Below, piece by piece: positions 56,286-64,000 of a stretch of DNA of 64,000 nucleotides. The position numbers and the translations under genes were made by a program. The notes below the pieces were generated by a model. The model saw only the letters and a program-made list of their open reading frames with translations, searched no databases and was not told the origin of the DNA. The stretch lies in the NCBI RefSeq assembly GCF_004331915.1, contig NZ_CP036528.1, forward strand, positions 2,276,273 through 2,340,272, read 5' to 3'. Every line of letters begins with the position of its first letter. Positions within the stretch are counted from its first letter, which is position 1. Source of the stretch: Ureibacillus thermophilus. GTDB lineage: Bacteria > Bacillota > Bacilli > Bacillales_A > Planococcaceae.

Positions 56286-57086
56286 ATGAAGCGCAAATTT
56301 ACTCTATTATTCTTACTAGCAATGGTTGTCATGGTTCTAGCTGCATGCGGTTCATCCTCTGATGATGAATCAAGCAAATCAAAAGATGAAGGAAAAGAAA
56401 AAGAAAAATTAATCATTGGTATTGATGACCATTTTGCACCAATGGGATTCCGCGATGAAAATAACGAAATCGTAGGCTTTGATATTGACATGGCCCGCGC
56501 CGCTGCTGAAAAAATGGGCGTGGAAGTAGAATTCCAGCCAATTGATTGGTCTACAAAAGAAAGCGAATTATCCAGTGGACGGATCGATTTAATTTGGAAC
56601 GGTTACACAATTACGGAAGAGCGTAAAGAAAAAGTATTATTCACAAAACCATACTTAGAAAACGCCCAAGTGCTTGTAACACTAGCAGATTCTCCTATTA
56701 CAAAAATCGATGAACTTGCTGGCAAACAAGTAGGAGTTCAAGCATTATCCTCTGCTTTAGATGCATTAAATAAACATCCAATCAGCAAAGAGGTAAAATT
56801 AAGCGAATATAAAGATAATGTGCTTGCATTGCAAGATTTGAAAAATGGCCGTGTGGATGCAGTCGTAATTGACAAAGTTGTAATCGAATATTACATGACA
56901 CAAGAAACAGATACATTTAAAATCTTGGAGGAAGAACTTGCTCCAGAACAATATGGTGTAGGTGTGAAAAAAGGAAACGAAGCATTGCTTGAAAAATTGC
57001 AAGCGGCTTTAGATGAAATGAATGAAGACGGCACTGCCGCTGAAATTTCTGAGAAATGGTTCGGTGAAGATAGAGTTTTAAAATAA
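56286..57086 (+). CDS. amino-acid ABC transporter substrate-binding lipoprotein
   Basis: 266 residues: lipobox VLAAC (Cys 21) after a hydrophobic signal, Ser/Lys-rich linker, then a class 3 periplasmic binding protein fold (GIDDHFAPMGFRDENNEIVG and GRIDLIWNGYTITEERKEKV). These bind polar amino acids. GGAGAG precedes ATG. Followed by permease and ATPase genes in the same direction. Confidence 0.93.
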   Translation: MKRKFTLLFLLAMVVMVLAACGSSSDDESSKSKDEGKEKEKLIIGIDDHFAPMGFRDENNEIVGFDIDMARAAAEKMGVEVEFQPIDWSTKESELSSGRIDLIWNGYTITEERKEKVLFTKPYLENAQVLVTLADSPITKIDELAGKQVGVQALSSALDALNKHPISKEVKLSEYKDNVLALQDLKNGRVDAVVIDKVVIEYYMTQETDTFKILEEELAPEQYGVGVKKGNEALLEKLQAALDEMNEDGTAAEISEKWFGEDRVLK

Positions 57087-57169
57087 TTTTATGATAAAAT
57101 AAGTCGTCCATTATTTTCGATAAGAGTTTCCATGTGATATGGAACTCTTATTTTTTGGGAGGAAACATC

Positions 57170-57826
57170 ATGCTTGATTATTGGAATCGGATTATTTGGC
57201 CGATGCTTGAAGGAGCTCAAATGACCGTTTTGCTCTTCTTCATCGCCATACTCATTTCAATTCCATTAGGATTTTTGCTGACTCTAGCTGTGCGAAGCCG
57301 CTTTAAGCTGCTCGCCTGGCTAGCCCAACTGTATATCACCGTTATGCGCGGCACCCCTCTCCTCTTGCAGCTTTTATTAATCTGCTTTGGATTGCCGATG
57401 ATTCCAGGGATAGGAGAATATTTAGTATTTGATCGCTTCGTCGCTGCCTGCATTGGATTTGTCTTAAACTATGCTGCCTATTTTGCTGAAATTTTCCGCG
57501 GCGGCCTTCTTTCGATCGATAAAGGACAATATGAAGCGGCAAAAGTGCTCGGTTTAACCAAATGGCAAACAACAACGCGCGTCATTTTACCCCAAATGTT
57601 TCGCGTTGCACTGCCTGCTGTAGCCAATGAATCCATTACTCTCATTAAAGATACAGCTTTGCTCTACGCAGTGGCGGTGCCTGAACTATTGCACTTTGCC
57701 CAAACAGCCGTTAACCGTGAATTCACTATTGCCCCTTACTTTATTGCAGGGCTAATCTACTTGGCAATGACACTCATATTGACCGTGTTCTTTAAATGGT
57801 TAGAGCGTCGATACAAATACGAATAG
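57170..57826 (+). CDS. amino-acid ABC transporter permease
   Basis: 218 residues, HEAT-type polar amino-acid permease with about five membrane segments and the EAA loop [23 protein letters not shown] 57170 is preferred because GGGAGG lies just upstream; 12 codons of extra frame are excluded. Confidence 0.93.
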   Translation: MLDYWNRIIWPMLEGAQMTVLLFFIAILISIPLGFLLTLAVRSRFKLLAWLAQLYITVMRGTPLLLQLLLICFGLPMIPGIGEYLVFDRFVAACIGFVLNYAAYFAEIFRGGLLSIDKGQYEAAKVLGLTKWQTTTRVILPQMFRVALPAVANESITLIKDTALLYAVAVPELLHFAQTAVNREFTIAPYFIAGLIYLAMTLILTVFFKWLERRYKYE

Positions 57827-57837
57827 AGGTGAAAAAA

Positions 57838-58584
57838 TTGGCGCTGATTGAAGTAGAAAATTTAAAGAAATCCTTCGGGAAACAAGAAATATTAAAATCC
57901 ATTACATTTTCAGTCGATCGAAAAGAAGTGGTGGCAATCATTGGACCATCCGGCTCAGGAAAAAGTACGTTGCTTAGAAGTTTAATTTATTTAGAGGAAA
58001 TTGATGACGGAAGTATTTGTATCGACGGAGCATATTTAGCCAAAAACGGCCATTATCCTAAACAAGACGATATCCGTAATATTACTGGTAAAATGGGAAT
58101 GGTGTTTCAACATTTTAATTTATTCCCGCATTTAACTGTGAAGGAAAATTTAGTGCTAGCACCAAAACTTCGGAAAACCGAGTCGATGGTCGACATTGAA
58201 AAAAGATGCATGGATTTACTCGGGAAAGTTGGTCTATCCGATAAAGCAAATGCCTATCCAAGCAATCTTTCAGGGGGACAAAAACAGCGGGTGGCGATTG
58301 CCCGTGCCCTTATGTTAAATCCGCAAATCCTCCTTTTTGATGAACCAACTTCTGCCCTTGACCCAGAATTAACGGGAGAAGTATTAAAGGTGATGAAAGA
58401 TTTAGCGGAAGAACATATGACGATGATTGTTGTTACCCATGAAATGGGCTTTGCTAGAGAAGTGGCAAACCGCGTTATTTTTATGGATGGCGGAGAAATT
58501 ATCGAGGAAAATGAACCGACACAATTCTTCCTTCATCCTCAACATGAGCGGACGAAAGCATTTTTAAATAAAAACTGGAAATAA
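57838..58584 (+). CDS. amino-acid ABC transporter ATPase
   Basis: 248 residues. Walker [14 protein letters not shown], signature [15 protein letters not shown], Walker [15 protein letters not shown] and H-loop VVTHEMGFA are intact. TTG 57838 with AGAGGTG upstream gives the start [14 protein letters not shown] (initiator Met). Third gene of the operon, which ends at the terminator below. Confidence 0.95.
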   Translation: MALIEVENLKKSFGKQEILKSITFSVDRKEVVAIIGPSGSGKSTLLRSLIYLEEIDDGSICIDGAYLAKNGHYPKQDDIRNITGKMGMVFQHFNLFPHLTVKENLVLAPKLRKTESMVDIEKRCMDLLGKVGLSDKANAYPSNLSGGQKQRVAIARALMLNPQILLFDEPTSALDPELTGEVLKVMKDLAEEHMTMIVVTHEMGFAREVANRVIFMDGGEIIEENEPTQFFLHPQHERTKAFLNKNWK

Positions 58585-58619
58585 CAAGGTCGTCTTTCTT
58601 CAGACGACCTTGTTTTTAT
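58585..58619 (+). terminator. amino-acid ABC operon terminator
   Basis: CAAGGTCGTCT / AGACGACCTTG stem with TTTTTATT; it overlaps the end of the convergent gene. Confidence 0.9.
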
Positions 58620-59056
58620 TCAATCTCCACAGTATCGTTAAACAAAATTCCGAAATAGCGATACTTTATATGTACATTATGAATCCCTTCATCATAGCTT
58701 ACAATAAGACGATAACCCGTTCCCTTTTCTTCAGGATTTGTTCCTTTTGAAATGGAAATATTTTCAATACCTTCTAAATTTTCTGCTTCTCCCCTACCCT
58801 CCGTCAAAGCAGCTAAATCTTTCTGTTGGTTGCTTACTTGGATTTTCACATCTTTTGGATTTGCATTATTATTAATTCTCACACTCGTCACTTTTAAATC
58901 TTTCAATCCTTTATTTCCTATTTCAATCACTACCGAACGATTGTCTTCACTTTTTTCAATCGTTCCGGTTACCAATGGAGGAGCTGCTTTTAAATAAATA
59001 AAAAATCCTCCTATAAAAAGCACCAATAACAACACAACTGACAGTAACTTTTTCAA
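58616..59056 (-). CDS. membrane-anchored extracytoplasmic hypothetical protein
   Basis: About 146 residues: one N-terminal membrane segment (KKLLSVVLLLVLFIGGFF) and an extracytoplasmic beta-rich domain (VVIEIGNKGLKDLKVTSVRI). No lipobox and no recognised family. TTG 59056 is placed 9 bases after GGG; an ATG three codons upstream overlaps the ribosome site. Confidence 0.6.
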   Translation of the reverse strand: MKKLLSVVLLLVLFIGGFFIYLKAAPPLVTGTIEKSEDNRSVVIEIGNKGLKDLKVTSVRINNNANPKDVKIQVSNQQKDLAALTEGRGEAENLEGIENISISKGTNPEEKGTGYRLIVSYDEGIHNVHIKYRYFGILFNDTVEIE

Positions 59057-59177
59057 TGCAATCATCCCTTTGAAATCATCATTCTATGCGGCATACCACT
59101 TTCAGTTTATCCTACCTTCTAATCAAATTGTTGAATGGAAAGTTAAAACTCTGTGAAATCTAAATGCCAAAATCATG

Positions 59178-59675
59178 TCAATCTATAAATAAGACCGTTT
59201 CCCCAATATTAAATTCGTCCCGCATCTCCTTGCCATCTTCTTCCCATGTCACAGTAAATACCCCATCATTTAACAAATCAACCAGTTCATCTTCAGACAC
59301 TTCCCCCATATAAAGAACAATATCTTGCTTCACGATATATTCATTGTGGTCGATATCATCATATTCTGTATCTTCCCCCACCCAGTACACATCGGAAGTC
59401 AATAACTCTTTAAATGATTTCGGCATTTCTGTTCGTATATTCTCAGCATTCGAATATTTAAATTTAAATGTAAAAAGCAAATTGCGGAAATTTTGTTGTT
59501 CCGGATGTTCTACATATTCCAATGCTCCGAGAGATTGGTAAGTTTCATCATCAATCGGCTTTATTTCGGTACGAATTTCCATAGACGGATGAACCATTAA
59601 ATATATAAACCCTGCGCAAAAAAAGATAAGAAAAAGCAGCAAAGTGACAATTAATCCAATGACCTTTCTTTTCAC
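59178..59675 (-). CDS. membrane-anchored hypothetical protein
   Basis: 165 residues from GTG 59675 (AAAGGGGG upstream): N-terminal anchor (VIGLIVTLLLFLIFFCAGF) and an acidic extracytoplasmic domain that ends EMRDEFNIGETVLFID. Separated from the gene above by 120 bases, same orientation. Unknown family. Confidence 0.6.
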   Translation of the reverse strand: MKRKVIGLIVTLLLFLIFFCAGFIYLMVHPSMEIRTEIKPIDDETYQSLGALEYVEHPEQQNFRNLLFTFKFKYSNAENIRTEMPKSFKELLTSDVYWVGEDTEYDDIDHNEYIVKQDIVLYMGEVSEDELVDLLNDGVFTVTWEEDGKEMRDEFNIGETVLFID

Positions 59676-59810
59676 TTGCCAACCCCCTTTCATACACTTG
59701 CTCACGAACCGCAAAGGTGGTAAATATTTATAATATTCTCGATACATTTGTTTTTTCCTCTATACTGTTCATCATTAGTATTCCAAGGGTTCAACGATTT
59801 ACTCGCTGTT

Positions 59811-60042
59811 TGTAAAAAATTGATTGGAGTGACAGGGCGAGTTCCTGTCGCGCACGCTTAGTCATAAAGCAAAGCTTTCCTGCGACGAGCCCTCTCGAGA
59901 CCACGAGGAGCGAAGGAATGAATCAGAGGAGGGCCTGCGGAAAGCGTCCCCGGAACGGAAATCAATTTTTAATAACATATCAAAAAAACATCATTTTCTC
60001 TTTGGAGAAAATGATGTTTTTTTAGATTTGTCCCAACCTCTT
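59811..60042 (+). repeat. repeat family A, copy 3 (left-truncated)
   Basis: Starts at the TTGATTGGAGTGACAGGGCG part of the body, lacking the left 80 bases. Right end TGTCCCAACCTC at 60029-60040. The hairpin AACATCATTTTCTC / GAGAAAATGATGTT is conserved. Confidence 0.85.
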
Positions 60043-60598
60043 TTTTACTTATATTACTTTACATAGGTAAAGAATACTTCTTTCAGCAATCCATCATTAC
60101 GAAGTATTAATGTATGAATTTGAGGACAATTATGTAAGACAAAATGGCGAATACGAATTTTTTCAAAACTAAATCGATAAATTGAAAACATTGTCGTTAT
60201 AGAAATCGTTAATACTATCGTAATGGGGCTGCTTAAGAAATATTCTTTACGCTATTAATTAAATTATCCACTATATTTTAAATTTTTAAAATACGGAAAG
60301 CAAAAATGAAGATTTTTGCGTCATAATCATTTCATACTTTGGGCTTACTAAGCGAATTTTGCAATATTAGAATTTTTTATAATAAATAGTAAAATAGTTT
60401 CGTTTTTTTAGAAGTTTATGACAATTCAGTTTCTGGCACATCGGCTTCTTTATATTTGCGTCCATATTATTAATATTCGATTTTATTCTAACGAAATCCT
60501 TCATTATTCTGGTATAAAAAAAATTGATTATATTCATTCAATCAGCAAATTATGGATTACTCTAAATTTCTTTGCAAAAAGGAATAATAGAAAGTCCA
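60043..60598. other. A/T-rich gap, no gene recognised
   Basis: No reading frame with a ribosome site and no structural RNA is seen. A 92-codon frame at 60418 starts without a ribosome site. The gap ends in a hairpin CCCCCAATCAGGAAT / ATTCCAATTGGGGG at 60599-60633. Confidence 0.4.
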
Positions 60599-60633
60599 CC
60601 CCCAATCAGGAATTTTTTCATTCCAATTGGGGG
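60599..60633 (-). terminator. hairpin downstream of the small basic protein gene
   Basis: Strong stem described above; no clean T-run follows on the minus strand, so its terminator role is probable only. Confidence 0.55.
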
Positions 60634-60650
60634 TTCATTGAAACTGCTAA

Positions 60651-60788
60651 TTACGATTTGTCATTTGTTTTCCGGTTTCGAATGTTGGCTACATGATGGT
60701 CAAATTCTCTCGCCAACTCTTCCGCTCTTTTTCTTCGATTTAATTTTTGGCTTCCTTTGTTAAAGTTCATTTTATGTTTCCTTTTCAT
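60651..60788 (-). CDS. small basic protein, unknown
   Basis: 45 residues, strongly basic (MKRKHKMNFNKGSQKLNRRK, then AEELAREFDHHVANIRNRKT). CGGAGGTG at good distance makes ATG 60788 convincing. Basic, hydrophilic composition is like some minor spore or nucleic-acid-binding proteins, but no match is recalled. Confidence 0.55.
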   Translation of the reverse strand: MKRKHKMNFNKGSQKLNRRKRAEELAREFDHHVANIRNRKTNDKS

Positions 60789-60931
60789 CCTTTTCACCTC
60801 CGTTGTCTTAGTTTGTACAACTTTGGTGAAAAAGCTTATACCACTATTATAGAAAATCAGCATTTAATGGATAATAAAAACGGAGGAAATGAGCTTCACC
60901 CTTTACAAACGTGCATTTCATTCAACTTGCC

Positions 60932-61250
60932 AGAGGCTGGGACATAAACAAAAAATGAAAGGGGCAGTTGAAAGAGTTTTGATAAACAATTGATATAACG
61001 AAAAATTGATTGAAGTGACGGGGCAAATTTCTGTCGCGCACGCTTAGTCACAAAGCGGAGCAAGCTCAAGGAAGTAAATTCAAAGCTTTCCTGCGACGAG
61101 CCCTCTCGAGACCACGAGGAGCGAAGCAATGACTCAGAGGAGGGCCTGCGGAAAGCGTCCCCGGAACGGAAATCAATTTTAATAACATATCAAAAAAACA
61201 TCATTTTCTCCTTGGAGAAAATGATGTTTTTTTAGATTTGTCCCAGCCTC
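60932..61250 (+). repeat. repeat family A, copy 4
   Basis: Complete 319-bp copy: AGAGGCTGGGACA (60932-60944) to TGTCCCAGCCTC (61239-61250). It has an extra block of about 25 bases after GTCACAAAGC (GGAGCAAGCTCAAGGAAG) compared with copies 1, 3 and 5. Confidence 0.9.
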
Positions 61251-61284
61251 ATTAATATAATAATTTTGATAGGTTCCTACCTAA

Positions 61285-61875
61285 TTAGTCATTCATTTCC
61301 ACTTTTAAAATTTCACCTGTTGTTGCATCCACTTTGATTTCGATTTCATCGGCATTCTTTTTGTATTCAATTGAATATTGCGACTTTCCATTTTCCACTT
61401 CAAGAGACCAGCCTGTTGGAGTAAAGCCGTTCACTTCATCTTTAGCAGAAGCTTTTTCGATGGCTTCATTCGGCTCAATGATATTTGAAAAATCCAATGC
61501 TTCCTCGCGATCCCGGTTGGCTTCGACTTCATTTACCTTCATTTCTTTAGTCTCCGCATCAATTACCGCTTCATATTCATTTGCTGAATCAAAGCCGTCA
61601 ATTTTATAATGAAGACCACCAAAACCGGAATCTAAATCAATGGATTCAATATTTGCATCTGGATAAGCTTCTAAAAATGTATCAACTGCTTCTTTCATTG
61701 ATACCGTTGGATTCGTAATATCTACATTTGCATTTACTGCCGATTCATTTGTCGTGTTAACTTCCGTCTTTGTACTAACTTGATTGTTTGCATCATTATT
61801 ATCCTTTGATTCATCGTTTAAGCACGCAGTCAACAACATGAGAGCAGCACTTGTAATGATGATTTTTTTGAACAT
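61285..61875 (-). CDS. PepSY-domain lipoprotein
   Basis: 196 residues with lipobox LLTAC (Cys at about 18), a Asp/Asn/Thr-rich linker, then two PepSY domains (PTVSMKEAVDTFLEAYPDAN, EYEAVIDAETKEMKVNEV and YSIEYKKNADEIEIKVDATT). PepSY domains bind or inhibit peptidases or cell-surface targets. AAGGAGGTTG before ATG 61875. Confidence 0.85.
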   Translation of the reverse strand: MFKKIIITSAALMLLTACLNDESKDNNDANNQVSTKTEVNTTNESAVNANVDITNPTVSMKEAVDTFLEAYPDANIESIDLDSGFGGLHYKIDGFDSANEYEAVIDAETKEMKVNEVEANRDREEALDFSNIIEPNEAIEKASAKDEVNGFTPTGWSLEVENGKSQYSIEYKKNADEIEIKVDATTGEILKVEMND

Positions 61876-62217
61876 ATGTGCAACCTCCTTCAGCATAAAG
61901 TATTCGTAGTTTTTCGAAAATCATACAATGATTTCTAAATCTTCTAAATGAATATCAGACTATTTTCACTACTCATTATTTCTTCAAAAACTCATTGAAC
62001 CCTATAAATATTTTGCCGAATTTCAAAATGGCTTCTTCTTAAAAAACGAATATTTTTCATTGGGTGAAAAACAATTGAGCCATAAACGACATATTAAATT
62101 CTATTTTAAATTACAAGAAATTATATCGAAATGGACTATCTCTACTCAAGAAAAAAGAGGATTATTTGGTTTTTTAGGGAATTAAATATATATCACATTC
62201 TTGAGGAGGGATTTTTA
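61876..62217. other. intergenic gap before the DJ-1 gene
   Basis: 340 A/T-rich bases, presumably with divergent promoters. A weak reading frame upstream of 62218 lacks a ribosome site. Nothing else recognised. Confidence 0.35.
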
Positions 62218-62772
62218 ATGGGGAAAAAAGTTTTAATTCTTGCCGGTGATGCAGTAGAAGCGCTTGAGGTGTATTATCCATATTATCGTTGTTTAGAAGC
62301 TGGGTATGATGTAACAATTGCTGCACCATCTGCTAAAAAATTGCAAACAGTGGTGCATGATTTTGTCGATGGTGTCGACACGTATATTGAACGCCCAGCA
62401 TATGGCTTACAGGCGCATGAAGCTTTCGAAAATATTAAACCTGAAGAATATGATGGCCTCATTATCCCAGGCGGCCGCGCGCCAGAGTACATCCGATTAA
62501 ATGAATATGTTCCATCAATTGTTAAACACTTTTTTGAAGCAGGAAAACCCATTGCGGCCGTTTGCCATGCTGCACAAATTTTTGCCACAATTCCAGATGT
62601 TATTAAAGGCCGCGAGTTAACAGCATATATCGCCTGCAAACCAGAAGTGAAAGCAGCTGGCGGCACATATATCGATCAAAACCTTCACGTAGATCAAAAC
62701 CTTGTCAGCGGACATGCTTGGCCAGATTTGCCAGGACTTATGAGGGAATTCATCGCTTTATTAGAAAAATAA
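62218..62772 (+). CDS. DJ-1/PfpI-family protein
   Basis: 184 residues, class I glutamine amidotransferase-like fold. The nucleophile elbow AAVCHAAQIFA carries the conserved Cys with adjacent His; IIPGGRAPEYIRL and GHAWPDLPGLMREF are typical of the PfpI/YajL-like deglycase/protease branch. TTGAGGAGGG before ATG 62218; the 29-codon upstream frame is excluded. Confidence 0.9.
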   Translation: MGKKVLILAGDAVEALEVYYPYYRCLEAGYDVTIAAPSAKKLQTVVHDFVDGVDTYIERPAYGLQAHEAFENIKPEEYDGLIIPGGRAPEYIRLNEYVPSIVKHFFEAGKPIAAVCHAAQIFATIPDVIKGRELTAYIACKPEVKAAGGTYIDQNLHVDQNLVSGHAWPDLPGLMREFIALLEK

Positions 62773-62795
62773 TAGTCGTCAAATCAAAATTCAGA

Positions 62796-63103
62796 AGAGG
62801 CTGGGACATCAACCAAAAATTATTGGGGTAGCTGAAAGAGTTTTGATAAACAATTGAACGAACGAAAAATGGATTGGAGTGACGGTGCGAGTTCCTGTCA
62901 CGCACCCTTAGTCGCAAAGCAAAGCTTTCCTGCGACGAGCCCTCTCGATACCACGAGGAGCGAAGGAATGAATCAGAGGAGGCTCGAGCCGGGCCCGCAG
63001 AAAGCGTCCCCGGAACGGAAATCAATTTTTAATAACATATCAAAAAAACATCATTTTCTCTTTGGAGAAAGTGATGTTTTTTTAGATTTGTCCCACCAGC
63101 CTC
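62796..63103 (+). repeat. repeat family A, copy 5
   Basis: Complete 308-bp copy: AGAGGCTGGGACA (62796-62808) to TGTCCCACCAGCCTC (63089-63103, three extra bases inside the repeat). Hairpin AACATCATTTTCTC / GAGAAAGTGATGTT has one mismatch. Confidence 0.9.
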
Positions 63104-63106
63104 ATG

Positions 63107-63226
63107 TAGATACAATCTCAAAAGAAACGGAAGAATAATTAGCAGTCGTTGCTTAACTGACTGAAACCGCTGAAGATCGGTCTGCATCTGTAAAAGAATT
63201 ACGCGAGTTAGTATATCATTTTTAAA
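63107..63226 (+). pseudogene. possible decayed reading frame with two in-frame ochre stops
   Basis: Right after repeat A copy 5 the plus frame reads DTISKETEE-stop-LAVVA-stop-LTETAEDRSASVKELREL and ends TAA. Both stops would be GAA or CAA with one change. It looks like the 3' end of a gene cut by the repeat. Family unknown. Confidence 0.35.
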
Positions 63227-63358
63227 TATACACTTAATAAACTAGTTTATTAGAAGTGTATTGGATAGTGAAAACGTGTTCAATCCAAATGAGCGCAATC
63301 TGTTGATTTTATTTTATCGTTTACACCCGTATCTCGAATAAAGTAATTGACAATCAAT

Positions 63359-63523
63359 TCATAATCGTAAATGACATCCACCTGCTTTAAGTTGACGAAT
63401 GACAGTTTTTAACGCTGTTTCGATTTTGATTCCATCTCGTTTTTCTTCTTTCACCTTTTGATTGAGTTTAGGTATTAACGGATTATCAATTTTAACATCA
63501 AATATTCCTTTTCTTTTTGTCAT
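63359..63523 (-). CDS. small hypothetical protein, doubtful
   Basis: 54 residues, helical (DNPLIPKLNQKVKEEKRDGI). No good ribosome site, family not recognised. Could be noise. Confidence 0.22.
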   Translation of the reverse strand: MTKRKGIFDVKIDNPLIPKLNQKVKEEKRDGIKIETALKTVIRQLKAGGCHLRL

Positions 63524-63647
63524 GATAAATAAAAAAGCACCCCCAACCATAAATCATTTCACATGAATCAGTCAAATGACCGATTCCTGTAAAATGTACT
63601 CATGATTGAGAGTGCTTGATACGATTGGGATTAACCCACTTTTTTAG

Positions 63648-63721
<74 letters not shown>

Positions 63722-63828
63722 ATTTTGTTTTCCCAAAGGACAATATTTATTATATTAGCGTAGTGTAAAAATGTCAATGGATTTTTTTAATTTTTTTCGA
63801 TGATTTTTCACACTACATTCTTCTAAAA

Positions 63829-64000
63829 CTATTCCAAACGAAACTCTTTTTGAGCAATTTCTTCTCCATTGTCTGTATAAGCAGTGAATTTCCATAAATT
63901 GTCCTTAAACTCAATCACTGCGTAGCTTTTTTTATCTAATCCCCGAGGCTTTAATAAGCTGCCAGGGTTTACAAACATGGTGTTCTCGACAAGTTCTGCG
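63829..64000 (-). CDS. YsnB/YfcE-type metallophosphoesterase, C-terminal part
   Basis: The last 56 codons, with the conserved FVNPGSLLKPRGLDKKSYAV of the MJ0936/YfcE phosphodiesterase family, then EFKDNLWKFTAYTDNGEEI. The start and metal site lie beyond the right edge of the window. Confidence 0.85.
   Translation of the reverse strand, partial: AELVENTMFVNPGSLLKPRGLDKKSYAVIEFKDNLWKFTAYTDNGEEIAQKEFRLE

Noticed and set aside
60418-60696. 92-codon frame in the 60-kb gap
   Set aside because: No ribosome site, hydrophobic and low complexity, and overlapped by a hairpin; no family.

Overview
The window is low-GC Firmicutes DNA from an endospore-forming Bacillales. Gene content and order match the Bacillus subtilis leuD-proximal ysoA-tig-clpX-lonA-ysxC-hemAXCDBL-spoVID-valS-folC-spoIIB-maf-radC-mreBCD-minCD-spoIVFAB-rplU-prp-rpmA block, almost all read on the minus strand. 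The short SpoVID, the S-layer-homology protein beside hemA and abundant intergenic repeats suggest a Planococcaceae-type bacterium (Ureibacillus/Lysinibacillus-like). That placement is an inference from protein flavour and was not tested by a search.

Layout. 1-1.1 kb: end of an IS21-type istB, then a small secreted-protein gene broken by a frameshift. 1.1-9.2 kb: ribosomal genes with the L27-processing protease Prp, an L21 leader, the sporulation signalling pair SpoIVFA/SpoIVFB (SpoIVFB lacks its CBS domain), division-site and cell-shape genes (minCD, mreBCD), radC and maf. 9.3-16 kb: a SpoIIB-like protein, two tandem folC paralogues and valS under a T-box. 16-23.4 kb: short SpoVID and the complete hem operon from glutamyl-tRNA to uroporphyrinogen III. 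23.9-26.6 kb: two secreted proteins (one with SLH domains) inserted between hemA and ysxC. 26.8-34 kb: engB, lonA, clpX, tig, ysoA. 34-45 kb: mixed chromosomal genes, including a stand-alone DnaA domain-I-like protein, feoAB plus a small cysteine-rich partner, YjcZ-type tiny spore proteins, sspH and a Trm11-like methyltransferase.

45.2-54.2 kb is the accessory region. It holds fragments of at least three insertion-sequence families, an IS66 element represented by two partial copies that share a 100-bp direct repeat and bracket an MCP gene and an ECF transporter S component, a 91-nt 5' relic of a group IIC intron directly after the MCP terminator, a 133-bp tandem duplication, a tyrosine integrase, and a 42-bp 3' half of tRNA-Val(GAC) that looks like the integrase attachment site. 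54.3-64 kb returns to ordinary genes: MBL hydrolase, zinc ribbon, GNAT, an amino-acid ABC transporter with a terminator in its leader, PepSY lipoprotein, a DJ-1/PfpI protein, tRNA-Arg(TCT) and a partial YsnB-like phosphoesterase.

Two repeat families recur. Family A (five copies, about 230-320 bp, all in the same orientation) has short terminal inverted repeats (GAGGCTGGGACA type) and an internal perfect terminator hairpin; it looks like a non-autonomous mobile element. Family B (two copies, about 180-195 bp) begins within 10 nt of a stop codon and conserves three hairpins. Neither encodes a credible protein.
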